A DNA stretch of 64,000 nucleotides from Methanosarcina sp. DH2 (GTDB lineage: Archaea; Halobacteriota; Methanosarcinia; Methanosarcinales; Methanosarcinaceae), in assembly GCF_020804225.1 (NCBI RefSeq), contig NZ_WJBI01000001.1, forward strand, positions 831,201-895,200, given 5' to 3'. This document shows positions 54,572 through 64,000 of this stretch, in pieces. Within the stretch, counting starts at the first letter, position 1; each line of letters opens with the position of its first letter. Position numbers and translations under genes: made by a program. The notes under the pieces are model-generated. The model was not told the origin of the DNA. It searched no databases and worked only from the letters and a program-made list of their open reading frames with translations.

Positions 54572-54874
54572 CTGCAGACTGCGGAAGAAAGGGTAAGAGC
54601 GAGATTGATAAAGTATCTCGGCAGGGATGAAAACGGGATACGCAAGGTTGTGCTCAATCTCTTCCTGACCGGAGACAAGTTCACCACCGGTGAAGTTTAT
54701 GACTACCTTGATAAAGGAAACTTCGAGGTAAGCTACCGGGGAGTGTCAGCCATGGTCGGGCTTATGAATACGAGACTCGGGATCCTGAGCATAAATGTCA
54801 CCGGGGATCACAACGTTTATTCCCTGAAAGAAAGTTACAAAAACATTGTCGGCTCTGTTCTTGAGAACTACTGA
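54572..54874 (+). CDS. DUF2551 family protein with possible CTG start
   Basis: A small protein of the archaeal DUF2551 family, which has a winged-helix look and is probably a regulator. The conserved part reads ERVRARLIKYLGRDENG, LFLTGDKFTTGEVYDYL and YRGVSAMVGLMNTRLGIL. The first standard start codon is TTG at 54605 (89 residues), but it cuts into the conserved helix. The codons before it (TAEERVRAR) look genuine. The only plausible initiation point is CTG 54572, 7 nt after GAGGTG (100 residues). The frame is closed by TAG at 54536-54538. Confidence 0.72.
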   Translation: MQTAEERVRARLIKYLGRDENGIRKVVLNLFLTGDKFTTGEVYDYLDKGNFEVSYRGVSAMVGLMNTRLGILSINVTGDHNVYSLKESYKNIVGSVLENY

Positions 54875-55509
54875 GCCGCCTTAGTGCTGTAAATCCTGTT
54901 TTTCGTGTGACGAGAACTTCACAAATTCCCTGTTCTACTCTGCTGAAACACAGATAAATCAAGTGAACTGCAGGTTTAAAAGCTCTATTGAAAACTCCTT
55001 TTTTCTGGAGATAAAAACAGGTATATCAAAAATGAGTTTCCGGTTAAAATCAGCATCAAAAACTTTAGCCTCTCCTCGGAGTTGATACCCTGCTCCTGGC
55101 TCTTTGAAAACAGGATGATCATCTTGACGGGTTTGAAAAAAGTTAATATAGTTAGTTGTTATACTTAATTACGATTCCTGTTAATATATCATATGGCTTT
55201 TTTATTCACCTGTACTATTATATAATAGCATAAAACAAAGCTTGACTATTTCAATTTAGCAAATTTATGAGGCAACTGAAGTAAAAATTGAAATATAATA
55301 AATAAACCTGAGTATAACGAATAAAGCTAGACAGTAAAACCCTTTAAGAAAAAAATTAAAGTTTTGGTCTGAGGAATATTAAATTCCATACCACAAAAAA
55401 TGTATATGAATATTCCTGTTACTTATGTATACTGCCAGGGGGAAAACAGATAATTAGCCTGAAAATAGAATCGTGGAATACGGGGGCCTTCCGGGCAGGG
55501 CTTCGCTTC
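54875..55509. other. AT-rich intergenic region upstream of uppS
   Basis: About 635 bp without a gene. TATA-like runs lie at 55180-55240 and around 55400, and either could drive uppS. Confidence 0.4.
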
Positions 55510-56406
55510 ATGAAAAACCGGGCTTTCGGCATATTCTACCAGAAGTATGAGCAGATGCTTGAGAAGGAGATTTTAAGATCTGAAATCCCTGACCACATAG
55601 CTGTAATTATGGATGGAAACCGCAGATATGCGGGGCAGCTGGGAAAAGCTCGAAGTTTTGGGCACGCTATGGGAGCAGAAGTTACTGAACAGGTTATTGA
55701 ATGGTGTTATGAGATAGGAGTAAAACAGCTTACACTTTATGCCCTTTCTACGGAGAATTTTCACCGTTCGGAAGAAGAAGTTGATGGACTCTTCAATCTG
55801 ATCAATGAAAAGTTTTTAAAACTTTATAGCGACAAAAGAACCTACGAAAAAGAAATGCAGGTCAGGGCAATAGGAGACCGGGCAAGACTACCGGCTTTTC
55901 TTAATGAATCAATTGAAAAAATTGAGAAAGCCACCGAACACCATAAGAAGTTTAACCTGAACGTGGCCATTGCTTACGGAGGCAGGCAGGATATAATGCA
56001 GGCGGTGCGGGATATTGCAGCCTGCGTATCGAGTGGAAAACTTTCTCTTGAAGATGTTGATGAAAACCTGATCTCAAAACACCTTTACCCTGCTCCGGGA
56101 GTATCAGTCCCGAATGTGGATCTGATCGTCCGCACCGGCGGAGATGAGAGAGTCTCAAACTTCCTGCCATGGCAGGCTAACGGAAGCGAGTGTGCAACTT
56201 ACTTCTGTGCTCCTTTCTGGCCCGAATTCCGAAAGATCGACCTCCTTCGTTCGATCAGAATATACCAGGCGCGAAAAGACGAAAAAAAGCGCGAACACTC
56301 ATACCGCGTCTCAAAAGTTATAAATTTCCTCAGGGTAGGAAAATGCGGGGAAAAAAACGAAGAACTCGGACAACTTCTGCCAATAAAAAAACAGGGAGTA
56401 TCCTGA
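55510..56406 (+). CDS. uppS: Cis-polyprenyl diphosphate synthase (UppS/DHDDS family)
   Basis: A 298-residue cis-prenyltransferase that extends an allylic diphosphate with isopentenyl units to make the polyprenyl carrier for glycan assembly (dolichol-type in archaea). Motifs are complete: IMDGNRRYA with catalytic Asp, [20 protein letters not shown], and the C-terminal [18 protein letters not shown] with the diphosphate-binding Arg residues. The last 40 residues are a charged tail. Single gene. It could serve N-glycosylation or surface polysaccharide synthesis. Confidence 0.95.
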   Translation: MKNRAFGIFYQKYEQMLEKEILRSEIPDHIAVIMDGNRRYAGQLGKARSFGHAMGAEVTEQVIEWCYEIGVKQLTLYALSTENFHRSEEEVDGLFNLINEKFLKLYSDKRTYEKEMQVRAIGDRARLPAFLNESIEKIEKATEHHKKFNLNVAIAYGGRQDIMQAVRDIAACVSSGKLSLEDVDENLISKHLYPAPGVSVPNVDLIVRTGGDERVSNFLPWQANGSECATYFCAPFWPEFRKIDLLRSIRIYQARKDEKKREHSYRVSKVINFLRVGKCGEKNEELGQLLPIKKQGVS

Positions 56407-56851
56407 GGGATTAAATATCTATGAAGGGTCGACGCGGGTCGACATATAACTAAAAAGTTTCAATAGTAAGGGAAAACTAAATATGGGAAACTCACAATGT
56501 CCTTGCTAACCTGTAAATATAGACTTACATCATAAACTTTTTTAACATTTCGCGAATTTCATACTTCTTTTATGCTTCTTTCTTTTCAAAATTGCCTTTC
56601 TGATCTATCAGCCTGCTAGAAAATAGCCCCAGTAGCACCGATATATTGATATTCCGGTGAGAGCTATGTAAATTGGGGAAAGTTTGGCTATATATGATTT
56701 TCAATTTCCATGAGTATCAGATTCCTCTGAGAACTTATTGCATACCCATAAAAGTAAAAACATCCATCGATGGGATTAAAGCTATCCGGCAAGATTATCC
56801 GGTAAAGGATCAAATACATTGTAGCTACTTATATGGATAAGGGGAGTTATT
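56407..56851. other. Intergenic region between uppS and rhodanese gene
   Basis: About 445 bp, no gene. Two GGGTCGAC copies two bases apart occur at 56426-56443. AT-rich promoter-like DNA lies at 56690-56710 and 56815-56835. Confidence 0.4.
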
Positions 56852-57640
56852 ATGGATACTTTTAAAGAGTTTAATCCTTACTCCTGTGGGGCACATATTT
56901 TAAAGTTCAGAGGAGTGGATGGTGCTGTACATGCCTATCTGGCACAGGGCCATTTTAAGGATTATTTAAAATTATTGGAAAGACGAAAAATAAAACTCTT
57001 GAGAGCTGAAAGCATCTACTTCTGTCCGGGAGATGTTTCAGGAGCTTCTGCCCTGAAAACCCTCAAAAGCTGCAAATATGCAATGAATGAAATAAACTCT
57101 TTAAGGACCGAAGTAAGAGAAAAAATGAGTTTTCAATTCAGAATTTACGGAAGAAATGAGAATTATAAAATGACAGAGGAACTGAAGGTTGGATCTGCAA
57201 GCTGGATGAAAAAAATTCTTAAACCCGGAGATTCTGTCATCCGAAGATCCCAGGCCTCCAGAGAAACCAGCGAGTCCGGTAGCTCAGGTGCAGGAAAAGC
57301 CGCATCCAGAAGGGAAGAGGGTTCGAGTACAAAAACCATTTCGGCCTCTGAACTGCAGAAGGAACTTGATTCTGGCACTTCGTTTCTTATCCTTGATGTA
57401 AGAGAGGAAAATGAGCTTTCCGGAAAACTGGGGCATCTGGAAAACTCGGTAAATATTCCTGTCGGAAGCCTGGAGAACAGGGTTCTGGAACTTGAAAATG
57501 AGAAAAATAGGGAAATAGTAGTTGTATGCCGTTCAGGTATGCGTGCGATCAGAGCTGCTGAGATTCTTGCCCGAAACGATTTTGAGAAGGTAAAGATCCT
57601 GAGAGGTGGCATGATTGCCTGGCGGGATCTGCAAGCTTGA
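56852..57640 (+). CDS. Rhodanese-domain protein with novel N-terminal domain
   Basis: A 262-residue protein. The C-terminal ~105 residues form a rhodanese domain (ILDVREENEL, NIPVGSLENRV, then VVVCRSGMRA with the catalytic Cys226), able to carry sulfane sulfur. The N-terminal ~140 residues (YSCGAHILKFRGVDG, IYFCPGDVSGASALK) are not a domain I recognise. The two are joined by a Ser/Gly/Arg-rich linker at about 145-170. It ends 21 bp before the DUF255 gene in the same frame and may be co-translated. Confidence 0.85.
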   Translation: MDTFKEFNPYSCGAHILKFRGVDGAVHAYLAQGHFKDYLKLLERRKIKLLRAESIYFCPGDVSGASALKTLKSCKYAMNEINSLRTEVREKMSFQFRIYGRNENYKMTEELKVGSASWMKKILKPGDSVIRRSQASRETSESGSSGAGKAASRREEGSSTKTISASELQKELDSGTSFLILDVREENELSGKLGHLENSVNIPVGSLENRVLELENEKNREIVVVCRSGMRAIRAAEILARNDFEKVKILRGGMIAWRDLQA

Positions 57641-57661
57641 GGAGACTCAGGAGGAATTGTA

Positions 57662-59755
57662 CTGGGAAAAGAACAAAGAAAACCTAACCGCCTGATTAAC
57701 GAAAAAAGTCCTTATCTTCTACAGCACGCCTATAATCCTGTGGACTGGTATCCCTGGGGAGAAGAGGCTTTTGAAAAAGCCAGAAAAGAAAACAAGCCTG
57801 TTTTTCTCTCAATTGGATATTCTACCTGCCACTGGTGCCATGTAATGGCACATGAGTCTTTTGAAGATGAAGAAGTTGCAAAACTGATGAACGATGCTTT
57901 CGTTTCTATAAAAGTAGATAGGGAGGAACGACCTGATATCGACAATATTTACATGACTGTTTGCCAGATTATCCTTGGGAGAGGGGGCTGGCCTCTTAAT
58001 ATAATCATGACTCCTGGCAAAAAACCGTTTTTTGCAGGCACATACATTCCGAAAAAGTCCCGTTTCAATCAGACAGGAATGCTGGAACTGGTACCCAGAA
58101 TAAAAGAAATCTGGAACCAGCAACACGAAGATGTACTGGATTCAGCGGAAAAGATCACATCTACTATCCAGAATATAATTGTGGAATCTGCAGGGGAAGG
58201 ACTCGGTGAAGAGATAATTGAAGAAGCTTATGACGAAATGCTGAATTCTTTTGATACGGAATACGGAGGTTTTGAAGGAGCCCCAAAATTCCCGACTCCG
58301 CACAAAATTTCGTTTTTGCTCCGCTACTGGAGGCGCAGCGGAAACCCTGAAGCCCTTCAGATGGTAGAACATACACTGGACAATATGCGCAGGGGAGGGA
58401 TCTATGACCATCTGGGATCGGGTTTCCATCGATATTCCACGGACAATATGTGGGTCCTGCCTCACTTTGAAAAAATGCTCTACGACCAGGCTCTTACCGC
58501 AGTTGCATACACTGAAGCCTATCAGGTTACCGGAAAAGAGCTGTATAAAGAAACAGCAGAAGGAATTCTGGATTACGTGTTAAGAGACCTCACATCTCAG
58601 GAAGGCGGGTTTTACTGTGGGGAAGATGCGGATGTCGAAGGAGAAGAAGGAAAGTACTATCTGTGGACCATAGAAGAGGTCAGGAGTTTACTTGGCCCTG
58701 AGGATTCCGAATTGATTATTAAAATGTTTAACGTTCAGGAAGGGGGCAACTTTGAAGAAGAGATAAGGGGAAGGAAAACCGGAACAAACATATTATACAT
58801 GGTCCGCTCTCCGGGATCCCTTGCAGCCGAACTTAAGATGCCCGTAGAAAAAGTTGAACAACGGGTAAAAGATGCCAGAGAAAAACTCCTTGCAGCCAGG
58901 TACGAGCGCAAAAGACCTTCGATGGACGACAAAATCCTGACCGACTGGAACGGGCTTATGATTGCAGCCTTTGCAAAAGGTTTCCAGGTTTTCGGAGAGC
59001 AAAGGTATCTGAAAGCTGCAGAGAAAGCCGCGGATTTTATTCTTAAAACCCTTTATAGTCCCGACAGCAGGCTACTTCATCGTTACAGGGAAGGAGTTGC
59101 AGGAATTTCCGGAACTTCCGATGACTACGCCTTCCTGACACAGGGGCTACTGGAACTTTATGAGGCAGGGTTTGAACTGCGTTACCTCAAAGCAGCCGTT
59201 TCCCTGAATGGAGAGTTGCTTGAACACTTCTGGGACCCGGCTAACGGGGGACTCTATTTCACAGCTAACGACAGCGAATCCCTGATATTCAGAAAAAAAG
59301 AGTTCACAGATTCAGCGATTCCATCCGGGAACTCAGTTGAAATGTTAAACCTTCTGCGCCTCTCCAGAATAATTGCAGATCCTGAGCTTGAGGAAACTGC
59401 TGATAGGCTCGAACGTGCATTTTCAAAGTTGATTAGAAAAGTGCCTTCGGGGTATACCCAGTTTCTCTCTGCCTTTGATTTCAGGCTTGGGCCTTCTTAT
59501 GAAGTGATAATTTCAGGAAAAACCGAGGCTCCGGATACAGCACATATGCTGGAAGAGCTCTGGAGCTACTTCGTGCCTAATAAGGTGCTAATTTTCAGGC
59601 CCGAAGGAGAAAATCCCGAAATTGCAGACCTGGCAAAATACACAAAAGAACAGTTCCCTATTGGGGGAAAGACAACTGCATATGTCTGCCAGGATTATGA
59701 ATGCCAGCTTCCAACCACCGAAATCAGCGAGATGTTAAAAATGCTTAATGTTTAA
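57662..59755 (+). CDS. Thioredoxin-domain DUF255 protein (YyaL/SPATA20 family), possible CTG start
   Basis: About 697 residues if started at CTG 57662. The N-terminal thioredoxin-like domain has STCHWCHVM (Cys56, Cys59). The rest is a six-hairpin (alpha/alpha)6 domain like those of sugar epimerases. The family is broadly conserved but its role is unknown. The first standard start is GTG 57740, which would remove the family-invariant [19 protein letters not shown]. Upstream only CTG 57662 fits, 7 nt after a perfect AGGAGG (57649-57654). The preceding in-frame stop is that of the rhodanese gene. Confidence 0.88.
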   Translation: MGKEQRKPNRLINEKSPYLLQHAYNPVDWYPWGEEAFEKARKENKPVFLSIGYSTCHWCHVMAHESFEDEEVAKLMNDAFVSIKVDREERPDIDNIYMTVCQIILGRGGWPLNIIMTPGKKPFFAGTYIPKKSRFNQTGMLELVPRIKEIWNQQHEDVLDSAEKITSTIQNIIVESAGEGLGEEIIEEAYDEMLNSFDTEYGGFEGAPKFPTPHKISFLLRYWRRSGNPEALQMVEHTLDNMRRGGIYDHLGSGFHRYSTDNMWVLPHFEKMLYDQALTAVAYTEAYQVTGKELYKETAEGILDYVLRDLTSQEGGFYCGEDADVEGEEGKYYLWTIEEVRSLLGPEDSELIIKMFNVQEGGNFEEEIRGRKTGTNILYMVRSPGSLAAELKMPVEKVEQRVKDAREKLLAARYERKRPSMDDKILTDWNGLMIAAFAKGFQVFGEQRYLKAAEKAADFILKTLYSPDSRLLHRYREGVAGISGTSDDYAFLTQGLLELYEAGFELRYLKAAVSLNGELLEHFWDPANGGLYFTANDSESLIFRKKEFTDSAIPSGNSVEMLNLLRLSRIIADPELEETADRLERAFSKLIRKVPSGYTQFLSAFDFRLGPSYEVIISGKTEAPDTAHMLEELWSYFVPNKVLIFRPEGENPEIADLAKYTKEQFPIGGKTTAYVCQDYECQLPTTEISEMLKMLNV

Positions 59756-59844
59756 GGTTCGTATTCAAGCCGGATGCAAACCTGAGGAATACTGTAAAAA
59801 CCTAATAATTACTGCAAAATTAAAGAAATGTGGAGGAATGGAAA

Positions 59845-60075
59845 ATGAAAGAATACACACTGGAAGAACTTTCAGAGTACAATGGTAAGAACGGCAAGGC
59901 TTACATCGCATATGATGGTCAGGTATACGATGTATCAGACAGTTATTTATGGGAGGATGGCACTCACCAGGGGCTCCACGAAGCAGGAGAGGACCTTACG
60001 GAAGCAATGGATGAAGCACCTCACGGCCCTGAAACGTTTAAGGACTACCCTGTTGTGGGAACTCTTAAAAAGTAA
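59845..60075 (+). CDS. Cytochrome b5-like heme-binding protein
   Basis: A 76-residue single-domain protein of the cytochrome b5 family: MKEYTLEELSEYNGKNGKAY, then IAYDGQVYDVSDS, WEDGTHQGLHEAGEDLT and APHGPETF. His41 (or 45) and His60 are the likely heme ligands, though the usual HPGG is replaced. It could move electrons or bind a steroid-like or other ligand. ATG 59845 is chosen because GGAGG lies 8 nt before; the GTG at 59830 overlaps that SD. Confidence 0.88.
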   Translation: MKEYTLEELSEYNGKNGKAYIAYDGQVYDVSDSYLWEDGTHQGLHEAGEDLTEAMDEAPHGPETFKDYPVVGTLKK

Positions 60076-60135
60076 TCTGTTTTTTAACAGATCGTAACTT
60101 TTCAAGTGAAAAGAGAAATAGTGAATTAGGGAGCT

Positions 60136-60663
60136 GTGACTGTGAAAGATGAAATCGCATCGGTTATCCCTCACGAACCGGAAGAGGGAGTAGGGGAAAC
60201 TTTTGTAGAAAAAATAGGACTTGAGAAAGAAGAGTGTCTCGGAAGGTTGAGGAAGTTTTTTGAGTCCCAACCCCTTGCTGTTCTGGCGACTCAAAACGGA
60301 ACGGCACCTTATTTAAGTCTCGTTGCCTTTGCCTCGAATGAGAGGCTTACGTATATTCTTTTTTCAACTACCAGGGCTACAAGGAAGTACTCAAACCTGA
60401 TGGCAAACCCTGAAGTATCTCTGTTGATTGATAACCGGAAGAATAAGATAGAGGATTTCCGGGATGCAATGGCAGTAACAGCCCTGGGTAGGGTTGAACC
60501 TGTAGAAGATTTCGAGCTAAGCATAATGAAAAAAATTTATTTGATGAAGCACCCGTACCTTGAGGATTTTCTGCACTCTCCTACAACTGCTTTTCTAAAA
60601 ATCAGAATAGAAAAGTACATCGTAGTTACCCGTTTCCAGCATGTTGTAGAAGTTTCGGTCTGA
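60136..60663 (+). CDS. Pyridoxamine 5'-phosphate oxidase-like flavin protein
   Basis: A 175-residue split-barrel protein of the PNPOx superfamily. The FMN-binding core is seen in QPLAVLATQNGTAPYLSLVAF, FSTTRATRKYSNLMANPEVSLLID and the following strands. The N-terminal 30 residues are extra. Such proteins bind FMN, F420 or heme; the substrate is unknown. The start is GTG, with a weak GGGA before it. It follows the cytochrome b5-like gene by 60 bp in the same direction, so the two may form a small redox operon. Confidence 0.82.
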   Translation: MTVKDEIASVIPHEPEEGVGETFVEKIGLEKEECLGRLRKFFESQPLAVLATQNGTAPYLSLVAFASNERLTYILFSTTRATRKYSNLMANPEVSLLIDNRKNKIEDFRDAMAVTALGRVEPVEDFELSIMKKIYLMKHPYLEDFLHSPTTAFLKIRIEKYIVVTRFQHVVEVSV

Positions 60664-60803
60664 CTGCTTTTCCAGTCAGAGCTTTTTATTTTCCCGGTAG
60701 AATATATCCTTTTTTTGTATCCTCTTTTTGCCCTGACAAATGAAATGATACCGGGAAAGTATCAACCCGGATATGGAGGGCAGGATAAAGTAAAAATACG
60801 AAA

Positions 60804-63158
60804 TTGGGGGGGCAAACTACGAGAAGGTGGCTTATACCTATAGAAGAGACCTGGGGGAATACCGGAAAAGCCTGCGGAGGAAAAGCTTCTGTACTGGGCG
60901 CCCTGCAGAGGAAGGGACTGACTGTCCCGGCAGGTGTTTGCATTTGCACTGCAACGTACGAAACATATCTTGACAGGACAGGGCTAAGAGGAAGAATTCT
61001 TCTTGAGCTCAGCCGAAAGCCTTTTGAAGAAATGCGCTGGGAAGAACTCTGGGACATTTCGGAAAAAATCAAGCACATGTTCATAAGGACTCCCTTTCCC
61101 GGGGAAATGGAAAAAGAACTGGAAGAAGGGCTTGCCAGTTATTTTGGAGGCAAAGCAGTCGCAGTCAGGTCTTCTGCCCCCGGGGAAGACAGCGCAAAGA
61201 CTTCTTTTGCAGGTGTTCATGCCTCATATGTAAATATCCATGGAGCCAGGGCTATCCTTCGGCATCTCCGCCTTGTCTGGGCTTCCCTCTGGTCGGATGC
61301 GGCTCTCCTGTATCGAAAAGAAATGGGGCTTGATATCCTCAGCAGTACAATGGCCGTGCTGGTACAGGAAATGATAGAGGGAAGGGTATCCGGAGTCGCT
61401 TTCGGGAAGAATCCGGATAACGAGTCCGAAGCCATTATCGAAGCTGTATATGGGCTTAACAGGGGGCTTGTTGACGGCACTGTGGAGCCTGACCGCTGGA
61501 TCCTTTCCAGGCAGACAGGAGGCATAAAAACTTACACGCCGGCTAAAAGGGAAAAAGCGATATTTGCAGGAAAAGAAGGTACGGAACTTAAAGCCCTGCC
61601 TGAGGTTTTTCAAAAAAACCCGCCTCTTACCCATGCTGAAGTCCTGGAAATCTTTAAACTGGCCCGGAGAACAGAAAAGCTGCTTGGAAGCCCCCAGGAC
61701 ATAGAGTGGACCTTCAGAGGATCAGCTCTTTATATTCTCCAGGCAAGATCGATAACAACCTTCCTGCAGGAAGACAGGGACGAAAAGAGGCGCTGGCACC
61801 TGAGTCTCAGGAGAAGTTTCGAAAATCTCAAGGGGCTCAGGAGAGCCATAGAGGAGAAATATGTCCCGGCCATGCAGGCAGAGGCCCGTGAACTGGAAAG
61901 AGAAAAAATTGAAAGACTGTTAGATTCTGCTCTCGCGGGGGAAATAGAAAGAAGAGCTGAAATTTACAGGAAATGGTATGATATTTACTGGGAGGAGTTC
62001 ATACCTTTTGCTCACGGAGCCCGTCTTTTTGGAAAAGTCTATAATGAAACCGTAAACCCGGAAGACCCCTATGAGTTTGCAGACCTCCTTTCCGGAACTG
62101 AAATGTTGAGTCTCGAACGTAACAGGAAACTTGAGGAAATCTCCGAAAAGCTCCGGAAGAGTACGGAACTCATAAAGGTGATAAAGGAACGAATTCAAGC
62201 TGAAGAAATTTTCCCGGAAAAAGAGAATGTGGATGATACTGGGATCGGACATGAGGGTAAAACTGAACCTGCAGACACAAAAGGGATTGAGCTTGAGGAG
62301 AAACCGGAAATTAAATCTGAGCAGAAAGCTGTAAATGAACTCGAAGAGGAAATTGACTTATTCATATCCAGATACGGCGGGAGCTATTCTGAAAGCCCCG
62401 GGACAAAAAAAGGCATTTACAGGTTACTCCTTGAGATAGCTCTCTATCCTCCTATCCCAGTGTCTGCAGAAAGTAAGAGCAATAACCGTATACAGCACCT
62501 GAAAGAAAAATTTCTCACCGGTTTCGAAGGCAAAAATAAACAGTGTGCAGCCGAACTGCTTGACCTCGGCCGGGCAAGCTACCGTCTCAGGGATGATGAC
62601 AATATCCATCTCGGGAAAATAGAGGCTGAACTCAAACGGGCGTTTTTTGAAGGCAGAAAACGGATAATTGAAAGGGGTTCTGGAGAAGTCAGGCTTCCGG
62701 AAGATCAGGTTTTTTATACACGGGAATTCGCTGCAGAGCTTATAAAAACTCTTCGAGACCCTTCTTATAACCCGGAATGGAAAAAACTCCTGCCGAAGCC
62801 AAAACCTCTCCGAGAAAAGGTAAAGCCAAGGCAGCTCCTGGGAAACCCTTCCGGGCGAGGAGTAGCAGAAGGAGTTGCAAGGGTTATCCTGAAAGAAACA
62901 GATATTTTCGACCTGAAAGCAGGGGAAATCCTCGTCTGTGACGCCATAGACCCAAATATGACTTTTATAGTGCCCCTGTGTTCTGCAATTGTGGAGCGCA
63001 GAGGAGGAATGCTAATCCATGGAGCTATCATTGCAAGAGAATATAGGATCCCCTGCGTTACCGGCGTCCCGGATGCAACAGAACTCATAAAAAACGGGGA
63101 CTACCTGGCAGTGGACGGATACCTGGGGATCATCACGGTGTTGAAGAGACGGGAATAA
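60804..63158 (+). CDS. PEP synthase/rifampin phosphotransferase-like protein
   Basis: A 784-residue phosphotransferase. The N-terminal ATP-binding domain (about 20-310) has AVRSSAPGEDSAKTSFAGVH, VQEMIEGRVSGVAF and QDIEWTF..LYILQARSIT. A helical middle region has an acidic low-complexity insert (about 470-515). The C-terminal phospho-His swivel domain reads AIVERRGGMLIHGAIIAREY. The PEP/pyruvate TIM barrel of true PEP synthase is absent; the domain order is that of rifampin phosphotransferases, which phosphorylate small molecules. The TTG start at 60804 is uncertain: G-rich sequence lies inside the first codons. Confidence 0.85.
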   Translation: MGGQTTRRWLIPIEETWGNTGKACGGKASVLGALQRKGLTVPAGVCICTATYETYLDRTGLRGRILLELSRKPFEEMRWEELWDISEKIKHMFIRTPFPGEMEKELEEGLASYFGGKAVAVRSSAPGEDSAKTSFAGVHASYVNIHGARAILRHLRLVWASLWSDAALLYRKEMGLDILSSTMAVLVQEMIEGRVSGVAFGKNPDNESEAIIEAVYGLNRGLVDGTVEPDRWILSRQTGGIKTYTPAKREKAIFAGKEGTELKALPEVFQKNPPLTHAEVLEIFKLARRTEKLLGSPQDIEWTFRGSALYILQARSITTFLQEDRDEKRRWHLSLRRSFENLKGLRRAIEEKYVPAMQAEARELEREKIERLLDSALAGEIERRAEIYRKWYDIYWEEFIPFAHGARLFGKVYNETVNPEDPYEFADLLSGTEMLSLERNRKLEEISEKLRKSTELIKVIKERIQAEEIFPEKENVDDTGIGHEGKTEPADTKGIELEEKPEIKSEQKAVNELEEEIDLFISRYGGSYSESPGTKKGIYRLLLEIALYPPIPVSAESKSNNRIQHLKEKFLTGFEGKNKQCAAELLDLGRASYRLRDDDNIHLGKIEAELKRAFFEGRKRIIERGSGEVRLPEDQVFYTREFAAELIKTLRDPSYNPEWKKLLPKPKPLREKVKPRQLLGNPSGRGVAEGVARVILKETDIFDLKAGEILVCDAIDPNMTFIVPLCSAIVERRGGMLIHGAIIAREYRIPCVTGVPDATELIKNGDYLAVDGYLGIITVLKRRE

Positions 63159-63260
63159 ACAAAATTCCGAAAAATCCTTAATTCGCGGTCTCAAAATCAG
63201 CAAGTCAGCCCACCTTAACCGGGATTAATTATAACTGCGATAAACCCTATTTCCCTCTCC

Positions 63261-63821
63261 ATGCTCATAGGACTCACAGGTACGCCAGGTACGGGAAAAA
63301 CCTCGGTAAGTAAGCTTCTCGAGAAAAGAAGGCATTGGAAAGTGATTCACCTTAATGATCTGATCAAAGAAGAACACCTCTACACCGAGGTTGATGAAAA
63401 AAGGGACTCGGTAGTAGCGGATATGGAGCTTATCCGAAGCCGCCTTCTTGAGCTTACCGATGAAATGGAAAAGGAGTCAACAAACAAAGTGATAATTCTT
63501 GAAAGCCACCTTGCCCACTACATAACAGACATTGCAATCGTGCTCAGGGCTTATCCACCAGAACTAAAAACAAGGCTTGAGAAGCGCGGGTACTCTGAAG
63601 AAAAGGTAAATGAAAACGCAGAAGCTGAATCAATTGATTTGATTCTTGCAGAAGCTTTTGAATGGTGCGACAAAATTTTTGAAGTAAATACAACTGGCAG
63701 GACTATAGAAGAGACTGCAGGAGATGTTGAGAAAATTATAGACTCTCTTCTGAGCGGAAAAGAAGAGGAACTGCAAGAATACATCCCTGGCTCCCTTGAC
63801 TGGATAGATTCAGTACCCTGA
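63261..63821 (+). CDS. AK6/Fap7-type adenylate kinase
   Basis: A 186-residue P-loop kinase: GLTGTPGTGKTS near the start, LIKEEHLY, ILESHLAHYI in the NMP-binding part, and RGYSEEKVNENAEAE in the lid. This is the archaeal/eukaryal AK6 (Fap7) family, which has adenylate kinase or ATPase activity and, in yeast and archaea, helps the final maturation of the small ribosomal subunit. Length is normal. The ATG has no strong SD; TATA-like ATTAATTATAA lies about 35 nt upstream, so a short leader is possible. Confidence 0.88.
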   Translation: MLIGLTGTPGTGKTSVSKLLEKRRHWKVIHLNDLIKEEHLYTEVDEKRDSVVADMELIRSRLLELTDEMEKESTNKVIILESHLAHYITDIAIVLRAYPPELKTRLEKRGYSEEKVNENAEAESIDLILAEAFEWCDKIFEVNTTGRTIEETAGDVEKIIDSLLSGKEEELQEYIPGSLDWIDSVP

Positions 63822-64000
63822 AAGAAAGTATTGCTAAAGAAAACTGCTAAAAGAAACTAAAAGAAACTAAAAGAAACTAAAAGAAACTAAAAAGAAAAGT
63901 ATTACGTGAACTACGCCCACCTAAAACCTTCGTAAACTCAGATTTTGAGGAAGGTGCTTCCTACGAGTACATCCTTTCATATGGCTTCGATTCCTGGGAA
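63822..64000. repeat. Right-edge intergenic region with 10-bp repeat x4
   Basis: Four perfect 10-bp units (AAGAAACTAA) at 63851-63890. The last 100 bp are less AT-rich and may belong to a gene or mobile element beyond the window, but I cannot identify it. Confidence 0.6.

Noticed and set aside
54403..54687. Minus-strand hydrophobic frame
   Set aside because: Overlaps the DUF2551 gene and has no supporting signal.
63891..64000. Possible transposase or gene end at the right edge
   Set aside because: Only about 110 bp are visible and no frame gives a recognisable peptide.

Overview
The window is chromosomal DNA of a methanogenic archaeon, most likely a Methanosarcina (species not resolved). 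The evidence is archaeal information-processing genes (aIF2-gamma, Rpo7, Spt4, S24e, S27ae, a Kae1-Bud32 fusion), the archaeal lipid enzyme glycerol-1-phosphate dehydrogenase, families typical of methanogens (DUF1638, DUF2150, DUF2551, UPF0179, a PurP-like protein), long AT-rich spacers full of short tandem repeats, and TATA-type promoters.

Left end (1-14000), defence and foreign DNA. It starts with the C-terminal part of a dsRNA-binding-domain protein, then a Doc/Fic toxin-antitoxin pair and a decayed trpF fragment. A CRISPR array follows (40 repeats of 37 bp, 39 spacers) with a complete type I-B cas operon (cas8b-cas7-cas5-cas3-cas6-cas1-cas2-cas4). Operon and array are both read on the minus strand, and a divergent csa3 CARF regulator sits at the far end. 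Repeat polarity puts the leader, with a TATA box, between cas4 and the array.

Centre (14000-46000), mostly housekeeping. It holds an AlkD-like repair protein, a GNAT acetyltransferase abutting a 24-unit 13-bp minisatellite, an orphan ABC ATPase, a DUF1638 protein, a glycogen-type cluster (synthase, GalT, GT4), egsA, membrane proteins and a PurP-like ATP-grasp enzyme. The translation/transcription operon aIF2g-PIN-rpo7-spt4-dPCK-rps24e-rps27ae comes next. A 1020-residue TPR membrane protein separates it from kae1-bud32 and the XTP/dITP pyrophosphatase. Then come a cyclase, a ferredoxin and a radical SAM protein.

The most unusual region is 46391-53377, seven minus-strand genes: an Sfp-type phosphopantetheinyl transferase, a stand-alone acyl carrier protein, an AMP-forming acyl/aminoacyl ligase, a zinc-ribbon PP-loop ATPase, a NadE-family amide synthetase, a DUF362 ferredoxin-like protein and a left-handed-beta-helix acyltransferase. 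Carrier-protein chemistry is rare in archaea, and this looks like a small uncharacterised pathway that loads a substrate on the carrier, amidates or otherwise modifies it, and transfers it. The right end (54500-63821) carries DUF2551, a cis-prenyltransferase, a rhodanese, a DUF255 thioredoxin-like protein, a cytochrome-b5-like protein, a PNPOx-like protein, a PEP-synthase/rifampin-phosphotransferase-like protein and an AK6-type kinase. Three genes here seem to lack an ATG/GTG/TTG start at the position their family N-terminus requires. Minisatellites of exactly 13 bp period, with different sequences, recur at three separate loci.
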